Below are positions 13,101 to 24,536 of a stretch of 64,000 nucleotides of DNA, piece after piece. Position numbers and translations under genes: made by a program. The stretch is taken from contig FN649743.1 of the NCBI GenBank assembly GCA_000310025.1, forward strand, positions 299,757 to 363,756, given 5' to 3'. This DNA comes from Ectocarpus siliculosus. Taxonomy: Eukaryota > Sar > Phaeophyceae > Ectocarpales > Ectocarpaceae. Under the pieces are notes generated by a model. The model was not told the origin of the DNA, searched no databases, and worked only from the letters and a program-made list of their open reading frames with translations. Each line of letters begins with the position of its first letter. The first letter of the stretch is position 1.

Positions 13101-16100
13101 ATCCATGCCTTGTGCGCAACCGACATAATGGATACTATAGAGGAATGATAGGGGACATACTGACATTGAGAGGTCCATGACAACATCACAGCGTTCATAT
13201 GAGAATGAGAGCCATATCTCGGCTTGACTGGGAGGCTTCTCCGGAATTTTCTGCTGATTGCAAAGAAATTTGGGTTCGCGTTTTACACTGTGGAGTTGTT
13301 ACGATCCTTGAAAGCGAAGGGGAGAGGGAGACAAAATGGTGGTATGATACCCTGTCACAAGTATTTCATAACAACGTGCACACAAGGTTCCATGGCTGCA
13401 AAGGAATACGTTGTCGGCTGGAAATCTATCGGAAGGCGATATTTCCCAAGCGCCATGACAGTGGTAGAGAGAAGCCACAACAAAGTGAGCGCCTCTTTGG
13501 TTGGTTGTAGACAGGAACGCGTACCCACCCATACATACGCACGTGCATCCCTCGGCGGCGTTGGCTCTCCAGAGGTCGAAGAGATATGACACTGGCCAAG
13601 AAGAATCCATCCAAAGACAGGTCGCCGTGCCGCAAGGAATAACCTATCCGCGCGAACGGAACATTGACAAAACGGATTGTGGACCGTGTTGCCTGCTACA
13701 GGTGTATGGCTTTATTGCTCAGGCGAGAATTTGGGTTTCGCGTATAGCTTCTGCTCTGCGTCGTTCTGAGTTAGGCCGTGCGGAGCACAATTGCTCGTTT
13801 CATTGCCTTTGAAGCGTGGGGAAGATGAGGTCCTGCTGAATGCTGCAATGAAACGTTTCTCGATATCAAGACAGCCATAACCCTTAACAGATCTCAACGG
13901 GATGTGTGCGTCCACCGGAATGGCCTCACCATCACAGTATGTGGCCTTGAGCGTTCGAACAGGCACCGCAAGCTCATGTATGACGCGCTGCTAACCGGCA
14001 GGCATCCCACTTCTAATTTTGGGTTGGTAGAAAAATATCACGTTAAAGACCCACATCCGGCGACAAGTCTCGAAACCCACCACTTCAGTCGCGGGCCAAG
14101 CATCCCCTGGTGTTGACGGAACGCAATAAGCTCGAGTTACTTATGCTCGAAGCAATTGCACCCGTGCTCCAACATACTTCCTTAGCGTTTCGTCTCGGTA
14201 CCGGGGAGAGTGCTTCAACGTAACGATCGACGTTGTTTCGGAAAAGGTCTTAAAGAGCACTCTTCCCGACGTCGGCTTATACCCTCGTGTAAGGGCCACG
14301 GGCGCACACGAGTCAAAAAACATTTTAACTGTCCCCGTTCCAAAATGATAATCTATTCTTTCGCCTGTGGAATCTGGAAGGAGACGTTTTGGTGATAGAT
14401 TCTCGGTCCTACCACAGGAAGAACTTTGTTGGCCCTTTCACGGAAGTGCGCGAGGTATCAGCTGCGAACTCGACACAAAACCCCGTGGCGAAACGTGCAG
14501 GAAGGCAAACCACAGACAAGACGGTCGCATGATGTATGATTCACTAATACCGATGTATGATTCACTGATTCTCTTGGAGGTCGAAGTTGGCAATCCCACA
14601 CCGGGGTCACTTCTTACCTTCACAAAGATGCGGATGATTCTTCCGACAATGCTCCGGTACAGGGTGATGGCCGCGCTCGTCGTGAGGTCCGTATGCAGCT
14701 CGGGCTTTTCCTTCTCTTCGCTGTCGGCGCCTTCACCCTGAAATGAGGGAAACTTGTGTCTTTCAGGTGCGGCGTCCGAGCCAAAGGGTTGTGGTGGAAG
14801 AGCCTCCAATTCTTTTTTTAAGTACACGTCATCGATTGTGAAGGCAGCATGGACGATGCCTGACCAGTACCCCCTAGCCGGTTGCCCCTTGTTTCAACAG
14901 CCAGCTTGATGGAGATCTGCCGCTTTCGATAACAGTCCTCGGAGTATATGTAGGTGTGCCACTTCTCGGGTGACTACGGTCATTGTTCCGTTGCCCGTGG
15001 TGACGTGTTTGGAAATTTCTTGTTTCCGGAACTCGAATTGCACCTAGCACCCCCATCACTGGCCCTAGAACCGGGACACGGGGGTGGGCGAGAGCTCGCG
15101 TGCTGTGTACAGAGCCGCAGCAGAAGGTTGTGCCAGTCACCTATCGGTCTCAACCGTGTCTCCAAAAACCATGCTAAGCGCGGCTACGCTTCAACGAATC
15201 GAGTCAAAGCCGCTCCCCCTCTCCCTTCAACAAGCCGGCAATGCACCTTGTCGGTGGTGATGACCCCGTGCATCCCCTCCATCAACAACGAGACGCGTCT
15301 GCCAGCAGGGCTGCCTGACGCCGCCGCCCCAGTCTCTACCCTCTCTGCCGCCGCTGCGGCAAACGGTGTTCTGGGAGTGGAGACTATCTTGTCCCCTACC
15401 GGAGGGAAGGACGAGACAGAACCTCCTCCGTCAACCTTAGACCTGCTCATCATGGATTGGTCGTCGGGCGATTCGAACAAAACACCAGAACAGATATTTC
15501 TTACTCCCGTTTCGTTTCTAGCGCGAATCAGTTTATTTCTGATATTGTGTCCCCAACACTGGAAACCAAAAACGCCGAAAAACAACCACACAACAATGTG
15601 TAAATAATTGCGCTTCCACGTCTCGCAAAAAGGAATCAGCAGGCATCGAAAGGAGTCTTGCTGAGAATAACTGTTGCTGCCATGACACGCGAAAAAGTCA
15701 TTGGACTCGGAGACGCACTTTAGAGAAGCCCCAGTTTCTGATATATCTTTCGTGTTGTATGTGATGACGTTTCACCTGGAGCTGCGCCGCGAGGCAGGCC
15801 TGGAAGCAGAGGTGTCCTCGAAAGGACCCAGGTAGGCAAAGTCGTGTGGAACGTACCCCGCGGGGAAATCCCAGCAGCACGGGCACCCTGAGGGCAGGTG
15901 GTGGTGGTACGAGACGGGGATAACGTTTCCATACATTCGTTCTTGTCGGGGATAGACGCGGTCCATCGGCCAATGGTCACGGGTCCCTCGTGGAATGGAG
16001 CAGCGCTGTTCCAGCTAATGTTTAAGTCATCTCGAACGCCTTAGTCGTCGTAACTCGTCATACGATGATTATCCTCATTGTCGGCACCGTTTCCGGCTTG

Positions 16101-16398
16101 GGCTTGGGTTAGGGGGGGGGTGGGGGGCGAGGGGGTGGCTAGTGTGCCGCCGCTGTGAAGCGCCGTTGCCAAGGCGAACAGGTCGTACGACGCCACACCG
16201 CCGGCACCCACACCTGGTTTCCCAACTAGGCACACGGGGCACGGCTTCCCCTTTCGGTGGACCACAAAATCTTCCCTCTTGGGCTTCTCGTGATCCTCCA
16301 AGGCCCCGCCTCTTGACCTGGGTTTCTTCACCAAGTCGTACCCGAAAAACACCGGACTCTGGTGCCGACTGTCTTGGTCGTCGGGTATTGTCATCAGC
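10138..16398 (-). CDS. Unrecognised multi-exon membrane protein
   Basis: Minus-strand exons, 5' to 3': 16398-16064, 15986-15776, 15442-15247, 14973-14871, 14737-14618, 13987-13930, 13591-13539, 13061-12945, 12813-12733, 12600-12533, 11948-11846, 10694-10525, 10356-10138 (stop TGA). Phases agree for most junctions, notably the first three, 14737-13539 and 12600-10138. The borders of 14973-14871, 13061-12945 and 12813-12733 are uncertain. An N-terminal low-complexity Ser/Pro/Ala region contains CPVC and CPCC cysteine pairs. A conserved-looking middle (EKWHTYIYSEDCYRKRQ) follows, then hydrophobic segments: an amphipathic one ending IVGRIIRIFVK, an aromatic one (AFQMFHMFFGM), and a clear membrane span (TIVAVLLVALFVFALLLVQ). 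The tail is an acidic/basic, probably helical stretch (about 10525-10694) plus an Ala/Gly-rich end. I do not recognise the family. The first coding exon was not located. Confidence 0.6.
11209..11727. mobile_element. Non-autonomous hAT-type element (MITE) with 8-bp target duplication
   Basis: The element starts TAGAGATGGGCACCG and ends with the inverted CGGTGCCCATCTCTA. It is flanked by 8-bp direct repeats GTTGTCAC (11201-11208) and GTTGTTAC (11728-11735), 7 of 8 identical. The TAGAGATGGGCA-like ends and 8-bp duplication point to the hAT superfamily. It is internally rich in CCGGTTAACCGG-like palindromes and has no transposase frame. A second internal end (GGTGCCCATCTCTT, 11457-11470), preceded by CGCCTCCTAGCC-type sequence also found at 11667-11700, shows partial tandem duplication of the right half. 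It lies in the intron between exons 11948-11846 and 10694-10525 of the membrane-protein gene. Confidence 0.8.
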
Positions 16399-17884
16399 CT
16401 GTACCAAAAAACAAATCCGTAAAGGGCTGGTTGGGGATGCGCTTAGGGTTTGCGTATCGACAAGAAAAATCAAGCACCACAACGTCGGAAGGAACGGTAG
16501 GGAAGGCTGCCAGCTTGCAGAGAGCGATCAAGGGGTCTGCAACGCTCAAGTCCAATCGAAAGATAGTACGATTCGCTACGCCGCGCGCCGAGGCGCTGTG
16601 CACGACCCGGTAAGTTGATCGAGTTTGGCGAAGAGGAAATTCGATCCAGTGATGATGGTGAGAGGACGAAAAATAGCGGCCTCTAACGTGAAACCAGATG
16701 AGCACCGTAGGAGATCGTGATTCAAACCCGCCTCCGACCCACCTGTTTACGTCAACTGCTCGGCTTTTCAAAATTTGAACAGCGCGAGGGCAAGGCGCCA
16801 GACAATACTGCAAACCGAGCAAAAACCAATGGAACGTTTCAAGTCTTCCGGCACTCCCCCTCAGCCCGGAAGATACAACGCGAGAACCCCATCCTACATT
16901 TTGGCTGCTTGCGCTGAACGAACACATTAAAAACATTCCCCGAAGTGCGTGCCGCTCACGACGGGGTCTCAGTAGTCCTAAAGGACGGAAAGCATTGTGG
17001 CCATATTCACTACTTGACCGATACTCATACTTCACGTTTCTGAGAGTGCAAACCCAGCCCTAGCTCCGGCATCACACCACCCTCACCCGAAGCACGACGG
17101 GTGGACCAAGCCCGCGCTGTCGTAGGTCGTCCCCACCTCTCGGAGACGTTGTCGCACTTTTCCGCGGGTGGCTGGAGCAAGCGGGAAGGCCTGCCGCGGC
17201 AGGAGTAGTGTCACCAGCCAACATCACCAGCACCAGCATCGCCATCAGCACCAGTGCAAGGATATTAAGCAGCAGGACCAGCAGAAGAATCAGCAGTAGA
17301 AGCAAAGACAGGCCGAGTAAGTAGAGCGGAAGCAACATTATCAGCAGCAGGAATAAGAACTACAGTGGGAGCAAGAGAGAGTGCAACAACTCTACAGGGC
17401 TTCGTGAAGGCCTGGTCCAGAATCCAGACATGTATCGACGAGATAACCATGCGCAGCGCTGACTTGATCACAAGGCCTAAGTTCTACTGTAGGTCTCAGT
17501 TCTTCTATCGCGTACCAACCCACGCCTGTCCAATGCATGCTGCCGACAAGAGCACGTCACGACGAGCGAGCACCGACGAAACCAAACGTGGGGTCAGTAA
17601 CCAGCCCAATGCTCTCGTGTATTTTCTAGCGTTTCAACCTTTTCCCTCGCTCACATTGCCATAACCCTCTCATCCTATCCCCCTGGCCCTTGCATAACCC
17701 TCCTCTTGAACACGTGTCAAAATATTCCCAGATGAGCTCCCTCATCCGACGGCCACCTCCTCCTGATCCTTCCCTTTCCCGTTCAATCACTTGAAACGTC
17801 CAGCAGACAGTTCAAGGTGTTGAACAGAATGTCATTCCTGCCCCTTCCTAAGGGTGATCTCTCTGCCCGGCAACTCTTCTCTCG
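16399..17884. other. Unassigned region between two minus-strand genes
   Basis: It should hold the missing 5' exon(s) of the membrane-protein gene and the downstream flank of the next gene. A CAG/CTG-rich triplet tract (about 17215-17345) gives a poly-leucine open frame on the minus strand, which I do not trust. A plus-strand open stretch ending at a good donor (about 16611) is an orphan. Confidence 0.4.
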
Positions 17885-18651
17885 CTAGTCTTCCATTTCG
17901 TCGATGAAGCAAACACAAGAACACAGCTTCGCTTGTTCTTGGCCCGCCTAACACCAATTATTTCACACCTCGCCGGGCCTCGCCCCCTGTATCCGGCGTC
18001 CACGCCATCACCTACGCACCTGGCACGTCGAGCAGGGACTGCTGTTATTCTGCCCCACTGATGCTTCTTGCCGGGCTTCCCCTTGCGACGAACGCCTGTC
18101 AAAGGAAGCTCCGCTCATGAGGGCCTTCAGAGCTGCCAGGTTGCCCTCCCCCCGGACAGCCTCGCGCCGAGTAAGGGCTTCCGAGAGCTTCCCAAAGAAC
18201 ACCGGTGATCGCAGCTGAAAGAACACGATAGGAAGCCAACCATTGAACCCGTCCACCGCGGACGCCAAGAAAGATACGAGTTGTCAAATTTCACTTATCA
18301 TTGGCCTATACCGAAACAGAGTACGTGTAGTTCAAAGCTTGTTAAGGACGTGTCGTTTGAAGGTCTGCAAGCCCACCCTGCTCTACCGGCCGCACCGCGA
18401 ACACCCATCACCCGCGTTATTTATTTTTTTGCTCTCTGTCGATCCTAAAACCCCTCTCCTTTCCAGCAGCTGCCGTCTCCATCAATCCTTTCGCATGGCG
18501 ACCAGCCTCGTCCCTCCAACCTAGAACATCTCGGGAGGGGACACTGTAGTATTCTTACCGCAGGGTCCCATGCCCCCTTTGGACTCCTTCGCTGGTGGAA
18601 GTATCCTAGAAACGCCGGGTGGATGTCCTCAGGGTGCGGACGTTTTCCCAC
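17885..18651 (-). CDS. Unrecognised gene, 3' part
   Basis: Three phase-0 exons read on the minus strand: 18651-18559 (31 codons, includes PHPEDIHPAFLGYFHQRR), 18214-18020 (65 codons, starts LRSPVFFGKLSEAL, later Ser/Gln-rich and ending CSTCQ) and 17947-17885 (20 codons plus TAG, Cys-rich AKLCSCVCFIDEMED). The intron between the last two is only 72 bp. All borders are GT/AG and every exon is an exact multiple of three, which supports the model. The product and 5' end are unknown. A stretch at 18687-18880 preceded by a good acceptor may be a further upstream exon, but its frame is ambiguous. Confidence 0.5.
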
Positions 18652-19478
18652 CTGCACAAGTGAACATTGGAGGTAATCTTGTGGTTTCACTCCCGTAGCC
18701 AAATCATGACGTCGGTGCATTTTTGATTGAAGCGAAATGTAATGCGAAACGACTTGAGATAATCCGCGTGGTGGCGATTTGTTGCTCCTTGTCTTCCATA
18801 TTGATGTCTTCTCCTATTCTCCAAAGACAATTGTTGAGAATATATCGGTTTGGATCTTGACACGGAAACCTGGAGGGTCAGACAGAAGGAGATAGAGAAG
18901 CTACGGAGGTAATGACAGGACATCAGCTCATCATGATGGGTTATTTTTTGCTCTTACAGCTGAATTTGCAAAGAAGCTATTTACTAGTTCAATGTTTGGC
19001 TCGAGCTGTGTTTTTCGTTGGTACTCTACACCCCGCAGGGTAGCATCGGTTGGACAAGGTGAATGAATGTCGACCCCTGCAAGAAGGACCTATATTGAGC
19101 AGGGCTCAAATAATGACTCTGGCTTAAACCATTGGACGTGGGCATTACTAGCCAACATATAGGATACAGCGTGTTCAGGCGGCTGAGCCTAGTTTCCTTA
19201 CCCAGCTTCCTGCATTTTCGCACGTCAGAGCCTGGGATTTTCATGAATGTGTTTTCTCGGAACCTGGGTTTCTTGTAAGATTGTTCTTTGTGAGTGCGGT
19301 ACTGTATTGATTCAGGCATACACCTATGCTGTGGATGAAAAACATCGTCTCGGCCCAAAAAAAGCATTTCAAACCAAGATATACAAACTCTAGCTGCAAT
19401 GTCCACCCACCCAGCTCGTCTTGACCCCTACTACCCTCATTGTACGAATAAACACGCGTTCAATTTCTACTATGGACA
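18652..19478. other. Unassigned region upstream of the 17.9-18.7 kb gene
   Basis: Rather AT-rich. It contains a possible exon after the acceptor CTGACCCTCCAG (minus strand, near 18865) with two competing open frames. Nothing else could be supported. Confidence 0.3.
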
Positions 19479-21569
19479 CTAAAGCGTTTTCGCCGCAGGT
19501 CTCGCCTGGCCGGAACGACAGTCTTCCAGTCCCAGCTTGGCCAGCTCCACCGATCGCTTGGAGGAGCCCCACTGCCCCGCCCCACCGAGCTCCTCCTCGA
19601 ACTTGTGAGTCTGCAGGGTGTTTGTCCCCGTGTCGGAAGGATACATCGATGAATAGATCGTGTTCAGGGAGCACGAGAAAAGGGAAGACGCTGCAACACA
19701 CAGTTGCCTTGCACCCGCAAGTGGTCCTCATCGTGCCACAAGTTTACTCGATTCCGCCAAGGGAGAAACATATGCCACAACAATAGATTATTCCTCTTCA
19801 TAACGGTCCCGCGAACCGCAAACTACTGCGGATCACCGTGACACAGTGTTGGAAGCAGAAGCCAAGATGCGAAAATGCGCAAAGAGAAGGCATAGAAAAA
19901 TGGAAGGACGACATGATGACGACATTGTAACCCGGGCACCCAACTATATCAGCGCTCGAGGAGCACCTCCCAACCTCTCTCTGTGTGACATGGATACCTC
20001 GTACATCATCTCCGCTAGCTTAGCCTTGATAGCCTTCTGTTGAGCCCGTTTTATCGCCTTGGTCCGATCTCTGCGGAACAAAAAGGCGTGCAGATAACAA
20101 ATGGAGCGGAGAACACAACTTGAAAACAGTCCAGCCAAGGATCACCAACAGGCCCTCTGTGTGTTGCGTTGCGTACTGTGTAGCTCGTTTTTGGTTGGCA
20201 CCCAAAAAAACTCCAAGATTAATTGCGCCAAATCCAGTTATTGTGGACTTCGATGACGGGATGTTAGCTGTCTATTCGTATTAATTTAACACAGAGTGAA
20301 TTCGTCCTGGCAGACAGCGCCGATAGGTGTGACTCCCGCGCACTGCCACAATAGTCATCGCTCAACGACCCCTACACTATTGTTTACCCTGGCAAAACTA
20401 AATTATAAGAACCGGCTCCTCTACGAAGACTACGGCCCCTCATACGCATATGCGTCTCAAGAATACGCAAGGGGCAGAATTAGTGAACGGTCCAAAAACA
20501 ATTGACGCTTCCTCTTGAACTAGGTCGAGAACGCGGATGCGCTGAACTTCAGCTTCACTGCAACCAAACCCACACACACGCCGATGCACGTGGAGATACG
20601 GAAAACTACCGCTTCCGTGCAGATCACTCCCCATCGCCGCTTGCCTCTGGGAAAGGAGATGGGCCATTCTTTCCGTCAAGGCCTCCTCCGCGTAGTCGAC
20701 CTGGCGTCGTGGTTGTCTCCGGCGTCTTCGGGTTCGTTTTCCCGCTCCACCCATACTCACCGTATCACGCACGACGCCCCGTTCTTCTACCCCGTCTGCC
20801 GGGACAATGTCGTCATCACTCGCCGGCGGTGTGGTTACCACCGCTGCCCAAGGTTCTGCTCCCGTTATACTCCCTTGCGGTGCCTGATTCGATTGTGTCC
20901 ACTTGGCTATTCTCCGGGCTAGCTGCTGCCGCTTGCGCTCTGCACGAACGTCACAACGTGCGGCAGTGACATCGTTTTGTGTCAGCATGCAAGTCTTCGT
21001 TTGGTAGTGGGGTTGGTGTTGTTGATGGCACTGGCTTTGTTGGAAACAGGTGATTACCTGGAAATGTCAATGCCTGCGCCGGTTCGACTTTGTTACTCAC
21101 CAGAGGAATTGGGGTTGCCAAATCTCCCCGCGACCATCTGTAACGCATGAGCCGCAAAAGGCGGTCACGGTGGCCACGGGAAATGGAAGCCCTACATGTA
21201 TACGTATTTTGCTGAACGGGCCTTGACCACTGCGGCTCTGCAGGAAACCACCAATCGCTAGCGTTCAGATGACCGATAGGGTAACCTACAGGAGTGCCGA
21301 AACAAAAACATACCCTTGTTTTCCCTCCGGGTTTTGAGCATCTTGCGCAAACGCCTCCTTCGCTGGTCATCAACGGCTTGCCGTTCGAGGATAGATTCGT
21401 ATTCCTCTTTGCTCAAGAATCCCGTCATCAGCAAGTCCCTCGCTCTCCAAAGTCCCTCCTGGGTCGACAGGTACATGTTGTACCTTGAACGATATTTGTA
21501 TGGAGCGAAGGGCGAATCGCTAAGTGCAAGCCAGACCCAGTTGGGAGCACTCGCAGCGATGAACTCCCA
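19479..21569 (-). CDS. Unrecognised basic/charged protein
   Basis: Minus-strand exons: 21569-21314 (85 codons plus 1 base; APNWVWLALSDSPFAPYKYR, then a charged helix with YESILERQ and RRRRLRKMLK), 20939-20610 (phase-matched, codon GAG split; RKRQQLARRIAKW, then acidic and RKRTRRRRRQP-like basic stretches), 20070-19998 (KRAQQKAIKAKLAEMMYE) and the terminal exon 19610-19479 (THKFEEELGG..., stop TAG). The first and last junctions agree in phase. The link between 20610 and 20070 does not, so a small exon or another donor is missing there. Rich in Arg/Lys/Glu helices, perhaps nuclear or cytoskeletal (inference). No family is recognised, and the start codon lies upstream of 21569. Confidence 0.5.
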
Positions 21570-24536
21570 CTCGCGAGCAGGAGAAGATCAGGAGCAACGG
21601 TTAGAGAAGAGACAAACAGCCATGGGGAGCGATTGCTCTCTACCTCCCAGAACGTTGTCAGATCGTGGCCTACAAGCCGCAGGAGTGACTTCCCATCTAA
21701 ACCCGATGGGGACTCGATTACAGAATATCAGGAAGAGGGTTTGCCAAATAATTCCTGTCTCTTAGCCACATACTTGACTTCGACATGCTTGGAGAGGCAC
21801 GCCTCTCTCGACCTCGCGATAGTAAAGCAACCAAGCATTCAATCACTCCTCCCATGGTAGCAGCAACCGTCTGTCCTTCCCAGAAGCTATACACAACACG
21901 TAAGGGACAGGTTAACGCCTGGTCAAGGAAAGAGGAGGTAGTTCTAACATCCGCGGACTGAGATAGAAGTAATGAAGTGATGGAGTTAACGGCACGTCCA
22001 CCGTCACAGGGAGGCGGTGAATCTCACAAAGAGGAAGTCCACTGCGTTACCAACTCGTCTTCAAAACAGAGACTACATTGACCAATCGAACGGTTTTATA
22101 TAAAAAACAATGGTGCAAACCACTCACAATGTACAAAACTCCTCATACTCGAGCGACACGCCTTCCACTCCCACGGACGTAGAAGAACCGTCGTTTCTAC
22201 TGGTCACGGACGTCACATTTTCTCCGATATCCCGTGCTTCCAGGATGAGGTGTTCCGCAAAGTCCGTCAGCGCCCTACCACAATCGTTCGTTGTTACCGA
22301 TACGCCTGTTGTTCCTGCGGATAGTGTGTCAGTAGTTTTTCATTTTCTCCACGCGGGAACGTTTCCCGGACGTCTACCTAGCTTGGTATTACCGTTGTCA
22401 CACCGTGAGGTACGCCGAACCAATCCCCAAACTCGAAGAAACTATAGAGAAGCGTCGGCTCCGCCTACCCCGTTGACTTGGATTCGCTCGATACGTATGG
22501 CAAGGAAACACCGGTGCACAGAGACGAATACGCTTGAGAAACACGTGATCGTATGTCCTGTTCTTTTCGTACCATTATGCTGTCCTTACGTTCAATGATG
22601 CTACAACGTGACCATTGGTTTGTTTCCAGCATATGTGAAGATGAAAAAACCTCAAAGCAATCCTAACAGCTTGCCTGCCCTAAGGCACAAGATCAAATGA
22701 CTGTTTGATGCACAGTCCTTCTTTTGGGGGACCTCTTTGAAGCAAACATGGGACCCTTATTAAACAAGGTGACCGGGTGTTGCCTGGAAAAAATCGTTAA
22801 TAATCCCCCTGATCAGCCTACGATACCCGAAAAGGCTCCGACCCGGAATCTATATATCTTGTACCTACAAACATGTGTGTCTAGGCTTTCGACAGGTGTT
22901 TTGCCCACCCTGGTTTGAGGTTGAGGCGTTGCGTAGTGCCTTCTATCGTCAAGGAATCCCATCGGCCGCTTGTGTGAGACATGCGCACATCGGTGTCCTT
23001 CTCCACGAAAAAAACGATATAGGTAAACAAACGTCAGAACAACAAGGAGAGTAGAAAGGGAGCAGCAGCGACGAAGAAAGTGTGTTTCATTGACAAAACT
23101 TGGAAACATTGCCGACAGGCGCGAGGCCAACAAATGGGTAGGTTGAAGCGTTTTATTGCGTAAGGTGGAATGAATCACTTTGCAGAACTGGTATGTGACG
23201 ACATAAACAGCAGGTCACGAGGTCAACAGCAAGGCAGTCAATCGGACTGTAGCATCTTGTAGCTGGTCTGTACGCCACGTTGAGCGCAGCCGGTGACGGA
23301 ACAAATACAGACGAAGGTTCTCAGGAGAAGAATGTATCCCAGACAGCTCCAATCGTCGTGTGGCGCCCACTCCCAACCTGTGAATCACCGGATGAAAGTT
23401 TTCACGACGCTATGTGTGCTTTGCCAGAAAACGTTCTAGGGTCGGGGCAGTCCTAGACGAGGGAGGCGGGTGGCCGTTTCGATCGTGTGTTTGGATACCT
23501 CCCTCAGCGCCCTTGGGTGGCAGAGTGAAATCCAAACTTGGTGAGGGTGCAAAGGTAACAAACGCAACAAGCTAATCCGAACTACGGCTGACATCTTCGA
23601 ACAGGTGGGTTGTAGGCCAGAAGACTCAGGTCAACGATCTCGCAATCACCGACACTGCCAACACATGCCCGTTGGTTTTTCTCCTGTGCCTCATGTGTGA
23701 AAAGCTTATCCGTGATTGGGGTTCGAGGCCGGCGAACACAGGTGAAGCTTTGAAGGTTGAGGTGGATAAGAAGAAACCACAGCTGCTCTAAGGGTCCAGT
23801 CATTACCAACATCAACGGCAGCAGTAGCAGTAGCCGCAGCAGCAAAACCAAGTCAACAACATGTGCAACTACAAGAACGAAGGCGCACGCTGGCACACAT
23901 CTCACAATTACAAACCTGTTCGGCGCTGCAGTGCAATAGTTTCCGGCAACTTTGAGTGCTGTGTTCTCCAGAGCGCCACAGTATTCTGAACGGGGCGTAG
24001 CCGGCAGAAAGCATCACCTGAGTGCAGTTCGTGGCAACGATGCCGGTGGTGCGAGGGTGGGAGGTAAGCGGGTTCATGTGTGGAGACAGAAAGCCCACGC
24101 GAAAGACGGGCATAGAGAAGGAACCAAGAAGAAATACTAGCATAGTCCACGCGTTCACAAGTGTTGTTTCGGTCCAGCAGGCGCTAGTTTGTCGCTTTCC
24201 CAAAGAGATGGGGGGATCTGTAGTACCGAGACACGGTCCTTGTCGAAGGAACTTTCGTCGTGTTGGTTCGAGAACTTAAGATCAATATCGGGAGACGAGA
24301 AGCTATAAGATGTCTTGTGCTACCTGCTACGACGGACTCCTCGCATCGACCCGGGCAGCTATCAAGTGCTTTCGTCGGAAGTGTGTCTGGGTTTGTTCAG
24401 AACGGACGGCAGTGAGGCCGACGTTGACGACAACAGGTTCTGGTGCTTGCCAATAACGCACGGTATCGGTTAGTGAAGGGATGAAGTCACAAGGCCTGCT
24501 GTAGATCTACAAAGACCTAGCAGAGTCTAGGCTTAC
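21570..24536. other. Region without a supported gene
   Basis: Open stretches exist (plus strand 21633-21860 and 22110-22598; minus strand 23582-23905 and 23908-24200), but none has a recognisable motif or a convincing exon chain. The minus-strand stretch at about 24020-24140, ending in a donor after ATNCTQ, and the one at 23593-23820 could be downstream exons of the PDZ-like gene. Phase to exon 24702-24537 could not be matched. Confidence 0.35.

Noticed and set aside
14873-15043. A TGA between two open segments that looked like a possible selenocysteine codon or nonsense change
   Set aside because: A different reading frame (acceptor before 14973) gives a far better exon, SPEKWHTYIYSEDCYRK..., in phase with the preceding exon, so the TGA is not in the coding frame.
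16440-16611. Plus-strand open stretch ending at a strong GTAAGT donor
   Set aside because: An orphan beside the 5' exon of a minus-strand gene. No upstream or downstream plus-strand exon could be matched.
17072-17338. Poly-leucine, signal-peptide-like minus-strand ORF
   Set aside because: It is a translation of CAG/CTG triplet repeats, with no linked exon.
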